A stretch of 64,000 bases of DNA, taken from positions 1,550,001 to 1,614,000 of the forward strand of contig NC_088308.1 in NCBI RefSeq assembly GCF_910592395.1, given 5' to 3'. The position numbers and the translations under genes are program-made. The stretch is from Lineus longissimus (lineage: Eukaryota > Nemertea > Pilidiophora > Heteronemertea > Lineidae). The notes beneath the pieces were generated by a model. The model was not told the origin of the DNA, searched no databases, and worked only from the letters and a program-made list of their open reading frames with translations. Below are positions 12,506 through 24,893 of this stretch, piece by piece. Numbering within the stretch: the stretch's first letter is position 1; every line of letters begins with the position of its first letter.

Positions 12506-15500
12506 TCAATGTTTGACATAATTGAGTATTGCTTGCTGGAGGACGCTAGCACGCTGGGCCTCATCTTCTCTCATTCGCTGGATTTCGGTTTCTTTTGATT
12601 TCAATCGTTCCTGGAGTTCAGTGATTTCTCTCTCTTTGGCATGGATGGCATCCCGGTTTCTTACAGTTTGCTCTGATAACAGAAGACAAGGGATGGTGAT
12701 TTAAGGAGAGTTGGGACTGAGATTCATGCATGTTTCAGGGTTAAGTATTTATCATAGTAACACCAAATTCAAATTTTAGAAGATATGTTTCTGAGCTTGA
12801 AAAACTTCTGTGCTAACTTTATATTGCATCACACACCTGTAAGTTGCTGGTCAAGGTTGTGCATCTTGTCGCGTAGCTCTGATTGTGTTTGATTCTCTGC
12901 CTCCAGTTTGTTCATCCGCTGCGCCATCTCGAGCCGGACCTTACCAACCTCTGTCATCATCTCACTGTTCTTGCCTGCAAGTTCCTAGAAACAAAGAAAC
13001 AGGAATATGTTGAGTCTGCATTCCATGTCTATGAATGAATCAAACTTTTCGTTGACTTTTTATTGTAAAATCGTACTGGTTGGCTTGATGCAGACAAATA
13101 GTTCCACATACATGTATGCACAGAGCTGTGCACGATATGGTACAGGTAAATTCAGAACATTTGAATGGGTATTTTGAAAATATTGGATTTAAACTACATG
13201 TACTTGTATGTGAAAAATAAAATGAACTTCAGTTCCATCCAGGATTTTGATGTAGAAAACAATAGACCTTTACAATTGCATGAAAAAGTAACAACCCAGA
13301 ATAGACGATCAAGTTACATTTTGAAAACCTTCAATCTTCCTCTTCAAAGCCTCATTCTCAAGGACCAGACCACTGTTCTTGCTCTGCAGATCTTGGACTG
13401 TCCCTGACAACATGTTGGCATGACTTTGGGTCTCATCCTTGGACTGTTGCAGCAGACGGATCTTCTCTTCATATTGTTTACATCTCTGCTCCTGAAACAC
13501 AACCACAAAAGGCGTACAGAGATGACATGTTAACAGATGACTAAGTGAGTCGAGTGTCATTGTGACATTGACATAAAATCATTTCAACCATGATGCTGTA
13601 ACTTCAACGAGTTGACCGATTTCCATATGCGACGCCTCCCAACCATCGACACGTATTTCAGCAGAGACGCAGAGGTAAAATATAATCAATATGGGAGGCG
13701 TCTATCACTCTTACCTCTTCTTGTCTAATCTTCTGTTTAGTGATCATCAGATGCTCTTCATTCTGTAACCGGTCGGCCACATGGACATTCTTCATCCGGC
13801 TAATCTCCTCCTCAAGCTCCAACCGGTTGTTCTCCAACTTCTGGATACGATCTTTCAACGTCTTCTCGGATTCGCCACAGTCCTGTTGACATCTGCTGAT
13901 CTGAAAAACAATTCACTTCCAGTTCATTGTTGCATGAAGAGCATGACGAGCTACTTGAGGCCCAAAGCATACTGATGACATAACCGATTGAGGGTTGGTT
14001 AACTGTATGTCGTGTCACTGTCATTCATTTTGAAAGCCCTGAGAGAGAGTTGTTTGGAATATTAAAGCCGGAAGCTCATTTTCTCAGTCTAACTACCAGT
14101 AGTAGTTTTAACTTTGAAACAGAAGTAGGCCACTTAACACTTCAGGGGAAGCATACTGCAGGAATGCAGGAACTATCTCACAAGAGAGATCAATTATTGC
14201 AATAAGGAAGTGTGAATACCTCTCTTTGCTGGAGCTCTTCCATTTCTCGAAGTGCATCTTTGTATTTCTGTTTCTCATGATGAACTTTCTCTGAAAGATG
14301 GAACTATTCTTATGATACAACTTCAATCGATTGCTGAAAGTTGTCCAATTTGCTGACCTCCAATTTGATGAACATGTGACCCCTAACAAAGGGTTATGGG
14401 AGAGTTGTTTGATGTTGTGATATGGGGTCACACAATCATGTAGGATACCCAACTAATTGATAAAACAAGGAATATCAATAATTACAAGCCATACCTTCAA
14501 AGTGTGATGCTTTCAACTTGAGGTCGGCCTGATTGTGTGTCAGCTGTTCTTTCAGGTCATAGATCTGTTCTTGTTGGACCTTACACTTTCTCTCCACTTC
14601 ATCAAGCTGAAACAAAAAAGACAATTGTTGAGAAGGAGGAGCCAAATGGGCCAGATTAAGTTACACTAAGTCATCAATAGGTGTCTATACTATCTCACAG
14701 TACACACGCATACTTCACACAATTCACACTTGCTGGAAGAACAATTTTGTTAGTCATGCTTTTCATGACTCATCAATCACATTCATCAAAACAAATGCAC
14801 AATTCCATTCTACATGTATAAAGTCGTATCGAAGTCATGTCAAACACTCAATACTTGCCTTGTTTTCTAGCGTGGAGTTCTTTTCCATGAATTCGGTCAC
14901 TTCCTTCAGGAGCTTTGTCTCTGTTAACTGGTGTCCCTGGAAAGATTTAATCAAATGAAATGCTAAGAACAGCCCTAAGTGCTGTGTTCGGCAATCCAAG
15001 ACTCACATCTAGAATGGAGACTCCACCAAATGTTCAACTGGCATCATATTTGAAAGAACTCAACTGTAGAACAGAACAAATTACATTACCAGCACCTGTG
15101 TCATCCTGACCCTCCAGGTTCTGACTCTGCTCCAAGATCAAACATACTCACAGCAGAGGAGTCCATAAACTTATCTAAAACACATGGGAGGCTCCAAGCT
15201 TATGCCTGGCAACTGTGTTCAAGACTCAACCATTAAGGGAGAGTTAAGATAAAGGAAGTTACCAGCATAGGAATATTAGATTTTCAAATAACTTGTATTG
15301 TAACGAACCTCTCTTTCCCTTCTCAGCTCCGTCATATGCCTCTCTTTGCTATCCTCCTGTTCCTGCTTCACCTTCAGCACAATCGTCTGGTAATCATTAT
15401 TCTGCACTTCAGACACAGCTAGCTCGGACTCAACCATAGACAACCTGAAATATTTAAGCTGGGTTCAGACATTGGCAAAATACGCAATTTTATTTCATCT

Positions 15501-18496
15501 ATACTAAATCTGACCAAGTTGGACTGCTAAAGTCATGTTTTGCAGATTTGCCAAGTTGTGAAAAGCTAGCACTGGATATTTCTTCCGCACATGCAGAAGA
15601 AGCCTTTGGGGAGGGGAGCATACCCTTCATTTGGAAAAAGTATTGAAACTATTTGATGGTAAATTCAGGGTTGTAGGTCTGGAGATGACTGTCTCTAAGC
15701 CCTACTGATAAGAATATCCATACTTGGCAGCCAATGAATTGAATGCGGTCTTCCTCTCTTCCAATGCTGCCTGTAGCTGTCCAATCTTATGACCTGATGA
15801 CCTCTGAGTTCGTCTCAGGCTCTCTTCCTGTTTATCTAGTGTATCCATCAGATTAACCATCTAGAAACGATGATAGGATATAATTACCACCATGAAATTA
15901 TTCCAGTGGGATTCGTGGTAGTTGAAAATGTATTGTTTTTCATAAAGTTGACCTAAAAATAAGAATTTCAATGTCTGACAACTTGCCTGAAACATAACTT
16001 TCAGATTCTTCTTCCATTTTAAAATTTCTGCAATAGATGCATTCTCCAACAAAACTTTCGAATGTTCACACCTCAAAATACACATGTTCACCCCATGCAA
16101 AAAGATCAGGCTGAACAAATTATCAGTAAATAGTCAGATCAAGTGCATTTTGTATGGACATCAATCGTCGTACCTGACTCTGTTTCTCCTTCTTCAATGA
16201 CGTGAGCTCTCTCCCAAGCATGTTCTGACGAGACTGGTACTCATTGGCAAGCGCCTGGTGGTCTGAGTTGGCCAGGATCGCCGTGTCTGAAATAAAACAA
16301 AACATCTTAAAACAGATTTTAAATATTGGGACACAAATTTTGTTTTCTGTTGAAGGTAAGACAATGAAACAACAATGAAAAACTGATTTCAAATATTGGC
16401 CTCTTCATCATCTTTCAGAGAACTTCTAGGAGGAACTAAACTGGTGTCGATTTTTGGAATCCGTATATTTTGAGATGGTCTCTCACCTATGGCCTTTGAT
16501 ATGTCAACTGGCACATTATTCCCAGCAAGATCCAGCTTGCTGAGTGTCTTGTTGGTCTCTAACATACACAGGAGGGACCGGCCTCCAATGATGCCAACGT
16601 TATTCCAACGGAGATCTGGAAGGAAAACAATAAATACGATCATGAAACCAAAATGAAAGTGAGTGTAGTATGGTGTTAAGAATCACACGTGTATAATGTA
16701 GACAGTCCCACAGTCAATTTAATATCTCTAAAACAGAACAGAGGAAAATATCTTACCAAGATGTAGAAGTGTACTGTTTCTTTTGAGTGCTTGAGACAGT
16801 TCGGTAGCACCGTCATGGCTGATTTGATTGTTTCTGAGGTCAAGGGAAAACAGTGAGGTATTGGCTGCTAGTCCATCGCAGAATATGGAAAAAGAATTCT
16901 CCAACATTCCAAGGGAGTTCCATTCTAGGCAGAGACTGGAATCAAAACAACAAATGTTTACAAGTTGCATGAAAGAAAATTGGAGCCTTAATTTCATTTG
17001 ATTTCCTTGCAAAATTGTAAATTTTTGACTTAATACAAATTTTCTTAACTAAAATCAGTGATTGATTACCTGAAAATGTGTAGGAAGTGATGGAAACTTT
17101 AGACTTGCTCGTGTAATTTTACAATTTTGCGTTTGTAATTTCTACAAATTATCAATGACTTCAGGACTTACTGGGTTAATGTTGTGTTGTCTCGAAGCAT
17201 CTTTCCCAGCGCCTCGGCACCGGATGCACGAATATTGTTGCCCTGAAGAAGAAATTAAGTGTTAATTAAATGGAAAACAACCATGCATAATACTATCGCA
17301 AACATTTTCGAGGCCAGCACTGGTAGCATCGTTGGTTCAAAAAGAATCGTCAAATGGATAAAACAGTATAACAGCAGTTGGACCATGAAACTGATGCCCC
17401 CTCTAGTCAGAAACAGGCCCTGGGCTCAGAATTCACAGCTAGCTGGCAAACTCAGTACCCTGTTCTACATGATAGGCACTTGAAGAGAATGTACATGCTG
17501 AGAAGCAAACACTTACCTTCAGATAGAGCTTTTGGCAAGCCACGTTTGAAGAAAGACCATGGGCTATTACCTTGATTCCTGGACAAAGAGATTGGAAGCA
17601 TTCACTAATCAGTCATACATAGATACCAGTAGCATCAGAATGTTAGATACAACAACATTATAAATAATGTTCCCTTGACAGTACAGCTCATTTAGGACTG
17701 AGGAAATTTTTCAAAAAAGCTTACAATAACCAAATTATTATAAGAAGTGACGTCAATGATAACAGCAGATTTTTCGTTTTTTAGTGAAATCACTAAAAAA
17801 AGAAGAAGGCGTTTTGATTTTTAATCAGGCTTACCATCTTCAGTGATCATGCAGTCATTTAGTCTTATTTCACTGAACATTCGATCAGTAGCTAGCAGCT
17901 TTCCAAGCACGGCACATGTTTTTGGTGTCAGGCTGTTTGTGGATAGATTGAGTGATGTTCTCCCATGTTTAGTTGGACTCCCACCAGAAGCACTGAAACA
18001 GAGAATTGCCTTTCCTGAAGAATTTTTTCACTATCTTTTTTTCAATACAGGTGATATAATTTCAAACAGATGCAAGAAAAATAAGAATACACACAACCAG
18101 CATTTTTTCTACAGTTCAAATTGCTTGCTCTTCGATTATGATATTACAGTATACTTTATAGCTAAAATCTTAAGAAAGATTTTTTCACAACAGCGAAAAA
18201 ATGGGGCCCAGGCCAAGACAGTATTGATTAGAAGTCACCAGGCATGCACTTGTTACGAAAATTACTGCTTCAACAATAAAAGTTGTGAAACTAAAAGTAG
18301 GCCTAGTATAATAAACACTTTAACTAATGTTGGCAAAGTACCAAAACAAAAACAAGCAAATAGAAAATTCAGCCAATAAGTAGAATGCACAGCTAGATTA
18401 TGCCACCAACCTGTTAAGCTGTTTTAATACACAATCTTGTGTGTCAATATGATACTCCTTACAGAGGCGAAGATAATGATGCTTGAACTCTTCCAT
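12506..18496 (-). CDS. LRRC45: Leucine-rich repeat-containing protein 45 (centrosome linker)
   Basis: Sixteen exons join in frame to 668 aa, against about 670 for human LRRC45. Exons (minus, 5' to 3'): 18496-18411, 17992-17835, 17578-17517, 17242-17172, 16935-16757, 16615-16487, 16286-16174, 15860-15724, 15444-15309, 14936-14859, 14606-14495, 14290-14220, 13900-13715, 13491-13318, 12984-12837, 12672-12506. The protein starts [15 protein letters not shown], has ribonuclease-inhibitor-type LRRs over about residues 45-255 ([36 protein letters not shown]), then a long coiled coil, and ends with [20 protein letters not shown], all matching the vertebrate protein. The family forms the proteinaceous linker joining centrosomes with rootletin and C-Nap1 and also acts at basal bodies. 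The intron after exon 10 has a GC donor (AAG|GCAAGT). The start is the first in-frame ATG and matches the family N-terminus. Confidence 0.95.
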
Positions 18497-18670
18497 GATT
18501 AATTGCCTCCAATACCATAAACAGGACAAACAGCTACCTGGAATAGAAAACCACATACCCTGAGTTTACACATGCTAACAGGACTGCTAATAGTAAGTCG
18601 AAGAGCATGTCCATGGCATGGGCAGTCTGGCACAGTCTCATCATGTTGACATTACTTTATAAAATATAAT
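18497..18670. other. LRRC45 upstream region
   Basis: Sequence directly upstream of the LRRC45 start codon. It probably holds the 5' UTR and core promoter, but I see no clear TATA box or initiator and no other gene. Confidence 0.4.
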
Positions 18671-18813
18671 TATAGATTCATGCACTTGATTGGGATTGGG
18701 AACAACGTTTACGAAGACGTCGCGTCATATCAGTATCACAGTAATGTAAAACCGTCAGAGCTGCAATGCAACACTATATAAACCTTGTTCCCAATCAAGT
18801 GCATGAATCTATA
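18671..18813. mobile_element. 143-bp MITE with about 25-bp TIRs
   Basis: The left end TATAGATTCATGCACTTGAT(TGGGA) is repeated inverted at the right end (TCCCA)ATCAAGTGCATGAATCTATA. The outer TA on both sides fits a TA target duplication as made by Tc1/mariner or PIF-type elements. The interior is short and non-coding. Confidence 0.8.
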
Positions 18814-19786
18814 GTTTCACTTTGTCTTTGCCTTCTTTCAGTTATCACTAATCAGTGCGACTCTATCATTATCATTTATCATGGTCTATCTATATAAATT
18901 AAGATACCCACCACACTCCTCAGTAATGAGGCCACTCTTATAGCTACGTCCACACTGTTGCACTACAACACACCTTAACCACTCAAGAACATTACACTCC
19001 TACAAAAAGTCAGTCACGCTGACATGATCAAACCTGCCCTACTGAAAAAAACAAAAGAGCAACGGTGTTGGGCAGAGATTTCGACGAAAATCGCCCAAAT
19101 AGGCTAATTACACGCGCGGATCCACTTCAGTTTAGCATTTCGACAGGTAAAGGTGTTTTTATGTTTTTCGAATGTCACGCAACAATACCTTTTGTAGCAA
19201 TTTACCGAGTAATATCGATGTTTTTCTTCCAAAAAATTGTTTCTAAAACCGGGGACGCCATTTTGAAACTCTTTTGGTGATCGTTGTGGTTGTCGTTTCA
19301 GGTCGCTGACACGCCAACCGCTCGATGGTACCCCACGCGTGATCGATTAGACTGGCCAATCCTATCGGTTTGCTCCTAGAGGAGACAAGACCACAATTGA
19401 TTTTTTAAGCCTTTTAGCAGTTAAATTGTCAATGTTTGACCGCGACGCATCAAAGAACGCGTGGTGTTGTGAATCTGAAATTTAGATTATGTTATTCCGG
19501 ACAGTCGGGCAAGTAAATGGTGAAAAATAAAATGGTGATTGACCACGGAAATTTTTTTTTAATCGACAAATTAGACAGACTTTGATATTTCCACTCTTTT
19601 CAGCCAACTGGCAGAAAAAACTCAAAACACGCCCCCTATTACCCAATTAGCAAAATTCGAAATTAATTTTTTCATCAAATAATTTCTTTATATCTGTAGA
19701 CTTGCCACAACAAATATTTTTTCAATACCTCTCCAAATATGTACTTGAGAGTAAAAAACATGCACTCGTCTAATAGATAGGCCTGG
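18814..19786. other. Intergenic sequence without recognisable features
   Basis: No gene is recognisable. The 71-codon open frame at 19065-19280 resembles nothing I know. The last six bases (19781-19786, GCCTGG) are the left target-site duplicate of the adjoining transposon. Confidence 0.5.
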
Positions 19787-19828
19787 TACGGAAGCGTATT
19801 AGTGCCAACAAAAAAAATAAAAAACTAA

Positions 19829-20208
19829 CTCATACGTACGGCTTATTATCGCATTCGTTTGACTTATTGACTCATACGTACGACTTGTTATCTCATACGT
19901 ACGACTTATTATCTTATACGTACGACTTTTATCTCATACGTACGACTTATCATCCCATACGTACGACTTGTTATCTCATACGTACGACTTATTATCTCAT
20001 ACGTACGACTTGTTATCTCATACGTACGACTTATTATCTCAGACGTACGACTTATTATCTTATACGTACGACTTATCATCTTATACGTACGACTTATTAT
20101 CTCATACGTACGACTTGTTATCTCATACGTACGACTTGTTATCTCACACGTACTACTTGTTATCTCATACGTACGACTTGTTATCTCATACGTACCAGTT
20201 ACTATACA
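19829..20208. repeat. Left subterminal 21-bp minisatellite array
   Basis: About 18 units of the form CTCATACGTACGACTTRTTAT. Each unit has the palindrome CGTACG. Because the period is a multiple of three and several frames lack stops, the array reads as open on both strands; those frames are artefacts. It is the inverted counterpart of the array at 22671-23200. Confidence 0.95.
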
Positions 20209-20239
20209 CCATACGGATCTGGTTCTGTCGAATTCTAAA

Positions 20240-20515
20240 ATGGCGGACGCCGTTGGTGACAAGGTGCGCGTCTATTTCTATCTGGGGCTCAATTACAAAG
20301 AGATTATAAAAACACTAGCTCATGTCGACGGCATCATACTCAGTCTCCGGACCTTGAACCGGATCCTCTCCAAGTCTGGCTTATGCAGACGCAAGAATAA
20401 GGCTGACATACTTGACGTTGCTTTGTTTATAATGAAAGATTTGGAGGCGGCAGGGAAACTTCATGGTTACAAGTTCATGCACTTGAAGTGCATACAAAAC
20501 GGCCTTGTAATGTAA
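20240..20515 (+). pseudogene. N-terminal fragment of integrase-like transposase, interrupted by LINE
   Basis: The frame starts MADAVGDKVRVYFYLGLNYK and includes a helix-turn-helix-like region (TLNRILSKSGLCRRKNK) and the end motif HGYKFMHLKCIQNG. From memory this matches the N-terminus of integrase-core (rve/DDE) proteins common as multicopy genes in invertebrates and fish, where the catalytic part follows about 30 residues later. Here the frame runs into the 3' tail of a LINE right after QNGLV. I find no DDE core after the LINE, so the rest is deleted. It starts only 30 bp inside the left repeat array. Confidence 0.6.
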
Positions 20516-21990
20516 TGTAAAATTTATATAGAGCGCCTTACCACCGTGAAAAAACGTGTTCAAGGCGCTACTCCTCAAAAAGCTCCACGGAATAGCCATG
20601 CCTTCAGCTGACGCTTGAAGGAGAAAATATTGGTACTTTGGATTGATTTGATTTCAGAGGGGAGCTGGTTCCATAGGAAGGGGGCACATGCAGAAAAGGC
20701 TCTGTCGCCATACGAGGTCCTGGTGCGTTTTGCTAGCAACCTGACACTAGATGAGGACCTCGTATGACGAACAGTTTTTTCGAGAGGTAGATGGAGATAA
20801 CCAGGGGCCAGTCCGTGGAGCACCTTGAAACAGTGAAGTAGCACCTTGAACTGAACACGTGCCTCAATCGGAAGCCAGTGCAGTTCTTTTAGCACGGGTG
20901 TGATATGCTCACGCTTCCGTTTTCTACTGACCAGCCTCGCAGCTCGATTCTGTAACAGTTGGAGAGGAACAAGGGATCTTTTAGGCAATCCGTATAGTAG
21001 CCCGTTATTGTAATCAAGTTTTGACGTGACAAGGGCATGAACAAGCCGCTCAGTACAAGGCTGATTAAGATACTTTCTGATCCTACCTATCTTATATAAG
21101 CTAAAATTGGCGGCCTTGCAAACATTTCTTATCTGAGCTTGCATGCTCATGCCCTCATCCAGCCAAACACCAAGATCCTTCACATGCTTGACGTAGGGAC
21201 CCAGACTCCATTTACAGTGATACCTTGAACTGAACCTGTCCTTCTTAGCGATACAATGTTCAGCATATCCGTCTTTGGAGCATTTAAAGCAAGTTTGTTT
21301 GCAACAAGCCAATCCCCAACCCCCGATATGCAATCCTCAGTGCGGGAAACAACCACACCACTCTCCAACATCACCACACCTCATGAAATTTATAAGTTGG
21401 TTGTCGTCAGCGTACAATTGAAAAGGAATGGTCCAGTTCCGCATGACATCACCAAGTGGCAAGTTGTAGATGGTGAAGAGAATGGGTCCCAACACAGAGC
21501 CCTGAGGCACACCGAAGTGAAGGGAGATCGGCTCAGAGCAACAACCACCAACAGCAACCGACAGTGTCCTGCCATGGAGATAGGATGAAAACCACCTCAA
21601 CACAGTGTCTTTTAGACCAAGTCTCTGCTGCAACCTGTCAATGAGAATACTGTGGTCGACAGTATCGAATGCGGCAGAGAGATCAAGAAGGACAAGAATT
21701 GCCTCATTTCCATTGTCCATGCCTGTAAGAATGTCATCCGTAATCTTCAGTAGAACTGTCTCGGTGCTATGGCACTTACGGTATGCAGACTGATTGGTAT
21801 CAAACAGACCATTCGACGACATGTGCTCATGCAAACGACAAGCCACCACCTTTTCAACGAGCTTTGATACAAAGGTGAGATTGGAAACTGGCCGATAATT
21901 GCTGAGGATGTCTTTATCAAGAGATGGTTTCTTTATCAGAGGCTTCACCTGAGCAAACTTGAGAGTAGGCGGAACGTAGCCACACTCGAC
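20511..21990 (-). mobile_element. 5'-truncated CR1/Jockey-type LINE, 3' half of ORF2
   Basis: Reverse transcriptase motifs are read on the minus strand: NYRPVSN, LLDLSAAFDTVDHSIL, GVPQGSVLGP and the catalytic YADD. A frameshift follows near 21360. The C-terminal segment then has SKLDYNNGLLYGLPK, LQNRAARLVSRKRK, LHWLPIEARVQFK, and WNQLPSEIKS near its end. The element ends in a (TTACA)n tail at about 20511-20520. The 5' end is lost near 21990, right after GYVPPTLKFAQVKPL. It is nested in the DNA transposon, so it is younger than that element; the frameshift shows it is dead. Confidence 0.9.
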
Positions 21991-22670
21991 ACCTCAGTTT
22001 GTTTTTCTCCTCTCCGGCCATCACCTGAAACAATAAACGTAGGCCTATACAATCTTGATCAGTAACCCGCACCGCCAACTTCGATATATATATTTTCAAA
22101 CTCAGAATATTGAATATAAATATAGGCCCTATATATGTTGAATAAAAGACGAGAGTGTGTCGGTTCTTGAGGCTTGAGATTTATAACTACACAGTTGTGT
22201 CACTTCATTCCATGATCCTCATCAAGATATGATCGGCCTAGGCCTATAAGAGACATCGTTTGTACAGACTACAGGGGCGGATCCAGCGTAGCTGGACGGG
22301 GGGGGGGGGGGGGGGCTCTATTGAGGGCGAAGCCCGAATATGTGAGCACCGCAGGCGCGAACTTTGGCGGGGGGTCTAGGCCTAATGGGGGACCTCCTCC
22401 GCAAAAAATTTGAAACTGAGATGCTCTCAATCTCGTGCGTTTCCCAGGTATCTGAGAGACAATATTAATATTGGGCGTTCTCTTCATATTGACCTGGCCA
22501 TCTGGACTGACAATACCTACCAAACTGTACAGATGCTGAGCTAATCAGAGCCGATCGACAGGACAAGCAAAAATCGGTGCGCACGTGGTGAGAATCAAAA
22601 TGGCGGCTATACGCGTAGCGTAGCGGAGGCCCTCTGGTGGCGAGACTGAGAGTCCACATGTATTCAACTA
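21991..22670. other. Transposon interior without recognised coding sequence
   Basis: Between the LINE and the right array. It holds a homopolymer of about 19 G near 22299-22317 next to GGGGCGGATCCAGCG, a word I have seen at the ends of invertebrate MITEs, but I find no matching second end. No transposase motifs are visible. Confidence 0.4.
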
Positions 22671-23200
22671 CGTATGAGATAATAACTCATACGTATGAGA
22701 TAATAACTCATACGTATGAGATAATAAGTCGTACGTATGAGATAATAACTCATACGTATAAGATAATAACTCATACGTATGAGATAATAAGTCGTACGTA
22801 TGAGATAATAAGTCGTACGTATGAGATAATAAGTCGTACATATTGAGATAATAACTCATACGTATGAGATACTATCTTATACGTATGAGATAATAAGTCG
22901 TACGTATGAGATGATAAGTCGTACGTATGAGATATTATCTCATACGTATGAGATAATAACTCATAGATGATAAGTCATACGTATGAGATAATAACTCATA
23001 CGTATGAGATAATATCTCATACGTATGAGATAATAAGTCGTACGTATGCGATGATAAGTCGTACGTATGAGTTATTATCTCATATGTATGAGATACTAAC
23101 TCAAACGAATGAGATAGAAAGTCGAACGAATGAGATAGAAAGTCGAACGAATGCGATACTAACTCGAACGAACGACTTAATTAGTCGTACGTATGAGATA
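22671..23200. repeat. Right subterminal 21-bp minisatellite array (inverted)
   Basis: About 25 units mixing GAGATAATAAGTCGTACGTAT (the reverse complement of the left unit) with the more palindromic CTCATACGTATGAGATAATA, where CTCATACGTATGAG is a perfect 14-bp palindrome. The last units drift (GAGATAGAAAGTCGAACGAAT). The array could form hairpins or cruciforms. Confidence 0.95.
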
Positions 23201-23463
23201 GTTTTTAATTTTTTTTTGTTGGCACTAATACGCTTCCGTAGCCTGGACCCTCCAACCTATGAATATTCATTAGTGGTCTTGTCTCAGAGTATTCTTTTTT
23301 AGTGCGTTATGTGCATTTGGTTTGACAACCCTGGAAAGCACTTCTTTGACACCTGTACTTTCCAGCAAATGCAGTGAATAGTACATGTGGAGTTTATCTA
23401 TGAATTCCAACAAATCTAAATCTAATTCTTTGTATACGGGCAAGGTTTTCAATCCCAACAAAA

Positions 23464-23516
23464 AGTCCCAGGGAGCGAAACCACTGGGGGCGAAAACCTC
23501 AGGAAGCGAAACGACC
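23464..23516. repeat. Short motif repeat (GCGAAACGACC family), copy 2
   Basis: AGTCCCAGGGAGCGAAACC, then GGGGGCGAAAACCTC and GGAAGCGAAACGACC at about 18-bp steps. It lies 25 bp upstream of the CISD start codon, so it is in the 5' UTR or core promoter. A related block is at 10793-10868. Confidence 0.55.
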
Positions 23517-23540
23517 GATACTACCCAAAGATAATTCAAG

Positions 23541-24893
23541 ATGGGAGTTGTAGCTCAATTTTTTCGCGAAATTCTGCCAAATTATCTCAAAAATCTGCCA
23601 ATCCCATCAACGTTTGGCGATTTTGCCGAAATGACAGGTACTTATCTCAGTGGTTGACCTATCAAGCACCAATCAACGAAGTGTCATGGTGCTGATCCTG
23701 ATTGCAGAGCAAATTTCTAATCGAAAAGTGTATTCGTTGGAACAACCCGGAGTTCCGGAGTTCCGGATTCCGGTTCATGGTTTAGAAGTACCCGCTCATA
23801 GCACACATTTACTACCTATTTTTGCAGGTTTATCATTATCATGGGTCTCTTCAGCAACTTGCAAGGTAGCTGTGCTCTTTGAAAGCATCTTTATTCACTA
23901 CTGAACCTCATGACATGCTTTATAAATGCACGATTGATTGATTGATGCTATTTAATTTAGTAGTTAATATTCGATTGCAATATTTGCATAATGAAGGTGA
24001 CCCACTTTGAACACTTTCAACAATAATAGTTCATCATGCACAGTTGTTTATATAGCTCGATCATGGCCATGCCATGCACAATGCATGGGGGGGGGGATCG
24101 GGGAGGGCATTAGACTAAAACCATTTGCCAATATTGAAGGACAAAGGATACCATACTGCACTGCCTGGTGCCTGGTGTTATGGACTCAATGACAATGGAG
24201 GTCCCAATATACTCTACGATTAACATTGGGTTTTGGGTCAGATTGGGTCCATTTTGCATGTATTGAAATTGATGTGACTACTATGAAGTGTCCCTTGCTT
24301 TTTTCCAGGGAAAGACTGGGTTGCACTTGTTCCTCTGGTTGGAACAATTTCCTTTCTAATATTCGTCACAGCCAGAGCCTTTGCTCCAGGATGCAGTGAT
24401 AAGAAGGCTGCTTGTGTCAACCCGGATATCAAGAAGAACATTGAAAAGGTAGCAGATACTGTTGACATTGAGGACATTGGTGAGAAAGCTGCTTTCTGTC
24501 GGTGCTGGAGATCAAAGAAGGTAAGCGACATGCAAGATGCAAGAACTCGTACTACTACCTGATTGAAATGTCAACTACCTTACATATTCAGCATCCCTGT
24601 TATGCCTTGCCTCATAGGGCATATTCAAGGAGAATAGTGTGTTTATTGCGTGAATCATTACTATGAATAAAATACATACTCCTGTAAGAAAAAGTAACCT
24701 TCCGCCACCTTTAATACTGGGTGATGCATACCGATTTTGGTTATCAGTCAGGGATACTCTTGTTACAAAATGCTTATATGATTCCATGTTTCTTTCTTTT
24801 TTTCAGTTCCCGTATTGTGATGGCTCTCACAATCAACATAACAAAAACTGCTGTGATAACGTTGGACCTCTCATCATTAAGAAATCTTCATAG
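23541..24893 (+). CDS. CISD2: CDGSH iron-sulfur domain protein (CISD1/CISD2 type)
   Basis: Three exons (23541-23637, 24309-24520, 24807-24893) give 131 aa; human CISD2 has 135. The N-terminal segment [20 protein letters not shown] matches CISD2 in style. One transmembrane helix spans about residues 36-58 ([19 protein letters not shown]). The CDGSH domain carries [16 protein letters not shown] with the 2Fe-2S ligands C96, C98, C107 and H111. Family members are homodimeric tail-out proteins of the outer mitochondrial or ER membrane, involved in iron, calcium and redox handling. The two-exon split before FPYC matches the family. Whether it is CISD1 or CISD2 by ancestry needs a tree; many invertebrates have one gene for both. 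Confidence 0.95.

Larger units (their letters stand above)
19787..23240 (+). mobile_element. 3,454-bp DNA transposon with TIRs, 6-bp TSD and minisatellite-bearing ends
   Basis: The left end TACGGAAGCGTATTAGTGCC continues as AACAAAAAAAA; the right end is its reverse complement, GGCACTAATACGCTTCCGTA preceded by an A/T run, so about 32 bp match. GCCTGG flanks both sides (19781-19786 and 23241-23246), a perfect 6-bp target-site duplication. Inside each end lies an array of 21-bp units, inverted relative to each other, making long composite inverted ends. The interior holds a plus-strand transposase N-terminal fragment and a nested minus-strand LINE. No catalytic domain is left, so the element is non-autonomous now. 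I cannot assign the superfamily with certainty. Confidence 0.9.

Noticed and set aside
17843-18379. 178-codon plus-strand frame
   Set aside because: It is antisense to LRRC45 exon 2 and runs on into intron sequence with AT-rich composition.
19829-20208. CRISPR-like array
   Set aside because: Units are contiguous 21-bp repeats without spacers, in an animal genome, inside a transposon end.
19867-20309. Frames reading HTYDLLS/RTTYYLI repeats as a repetitive protein
   Set aside because: A 21-bp period without stops is open in several frames on both strands; these are minisatellite artefacts.
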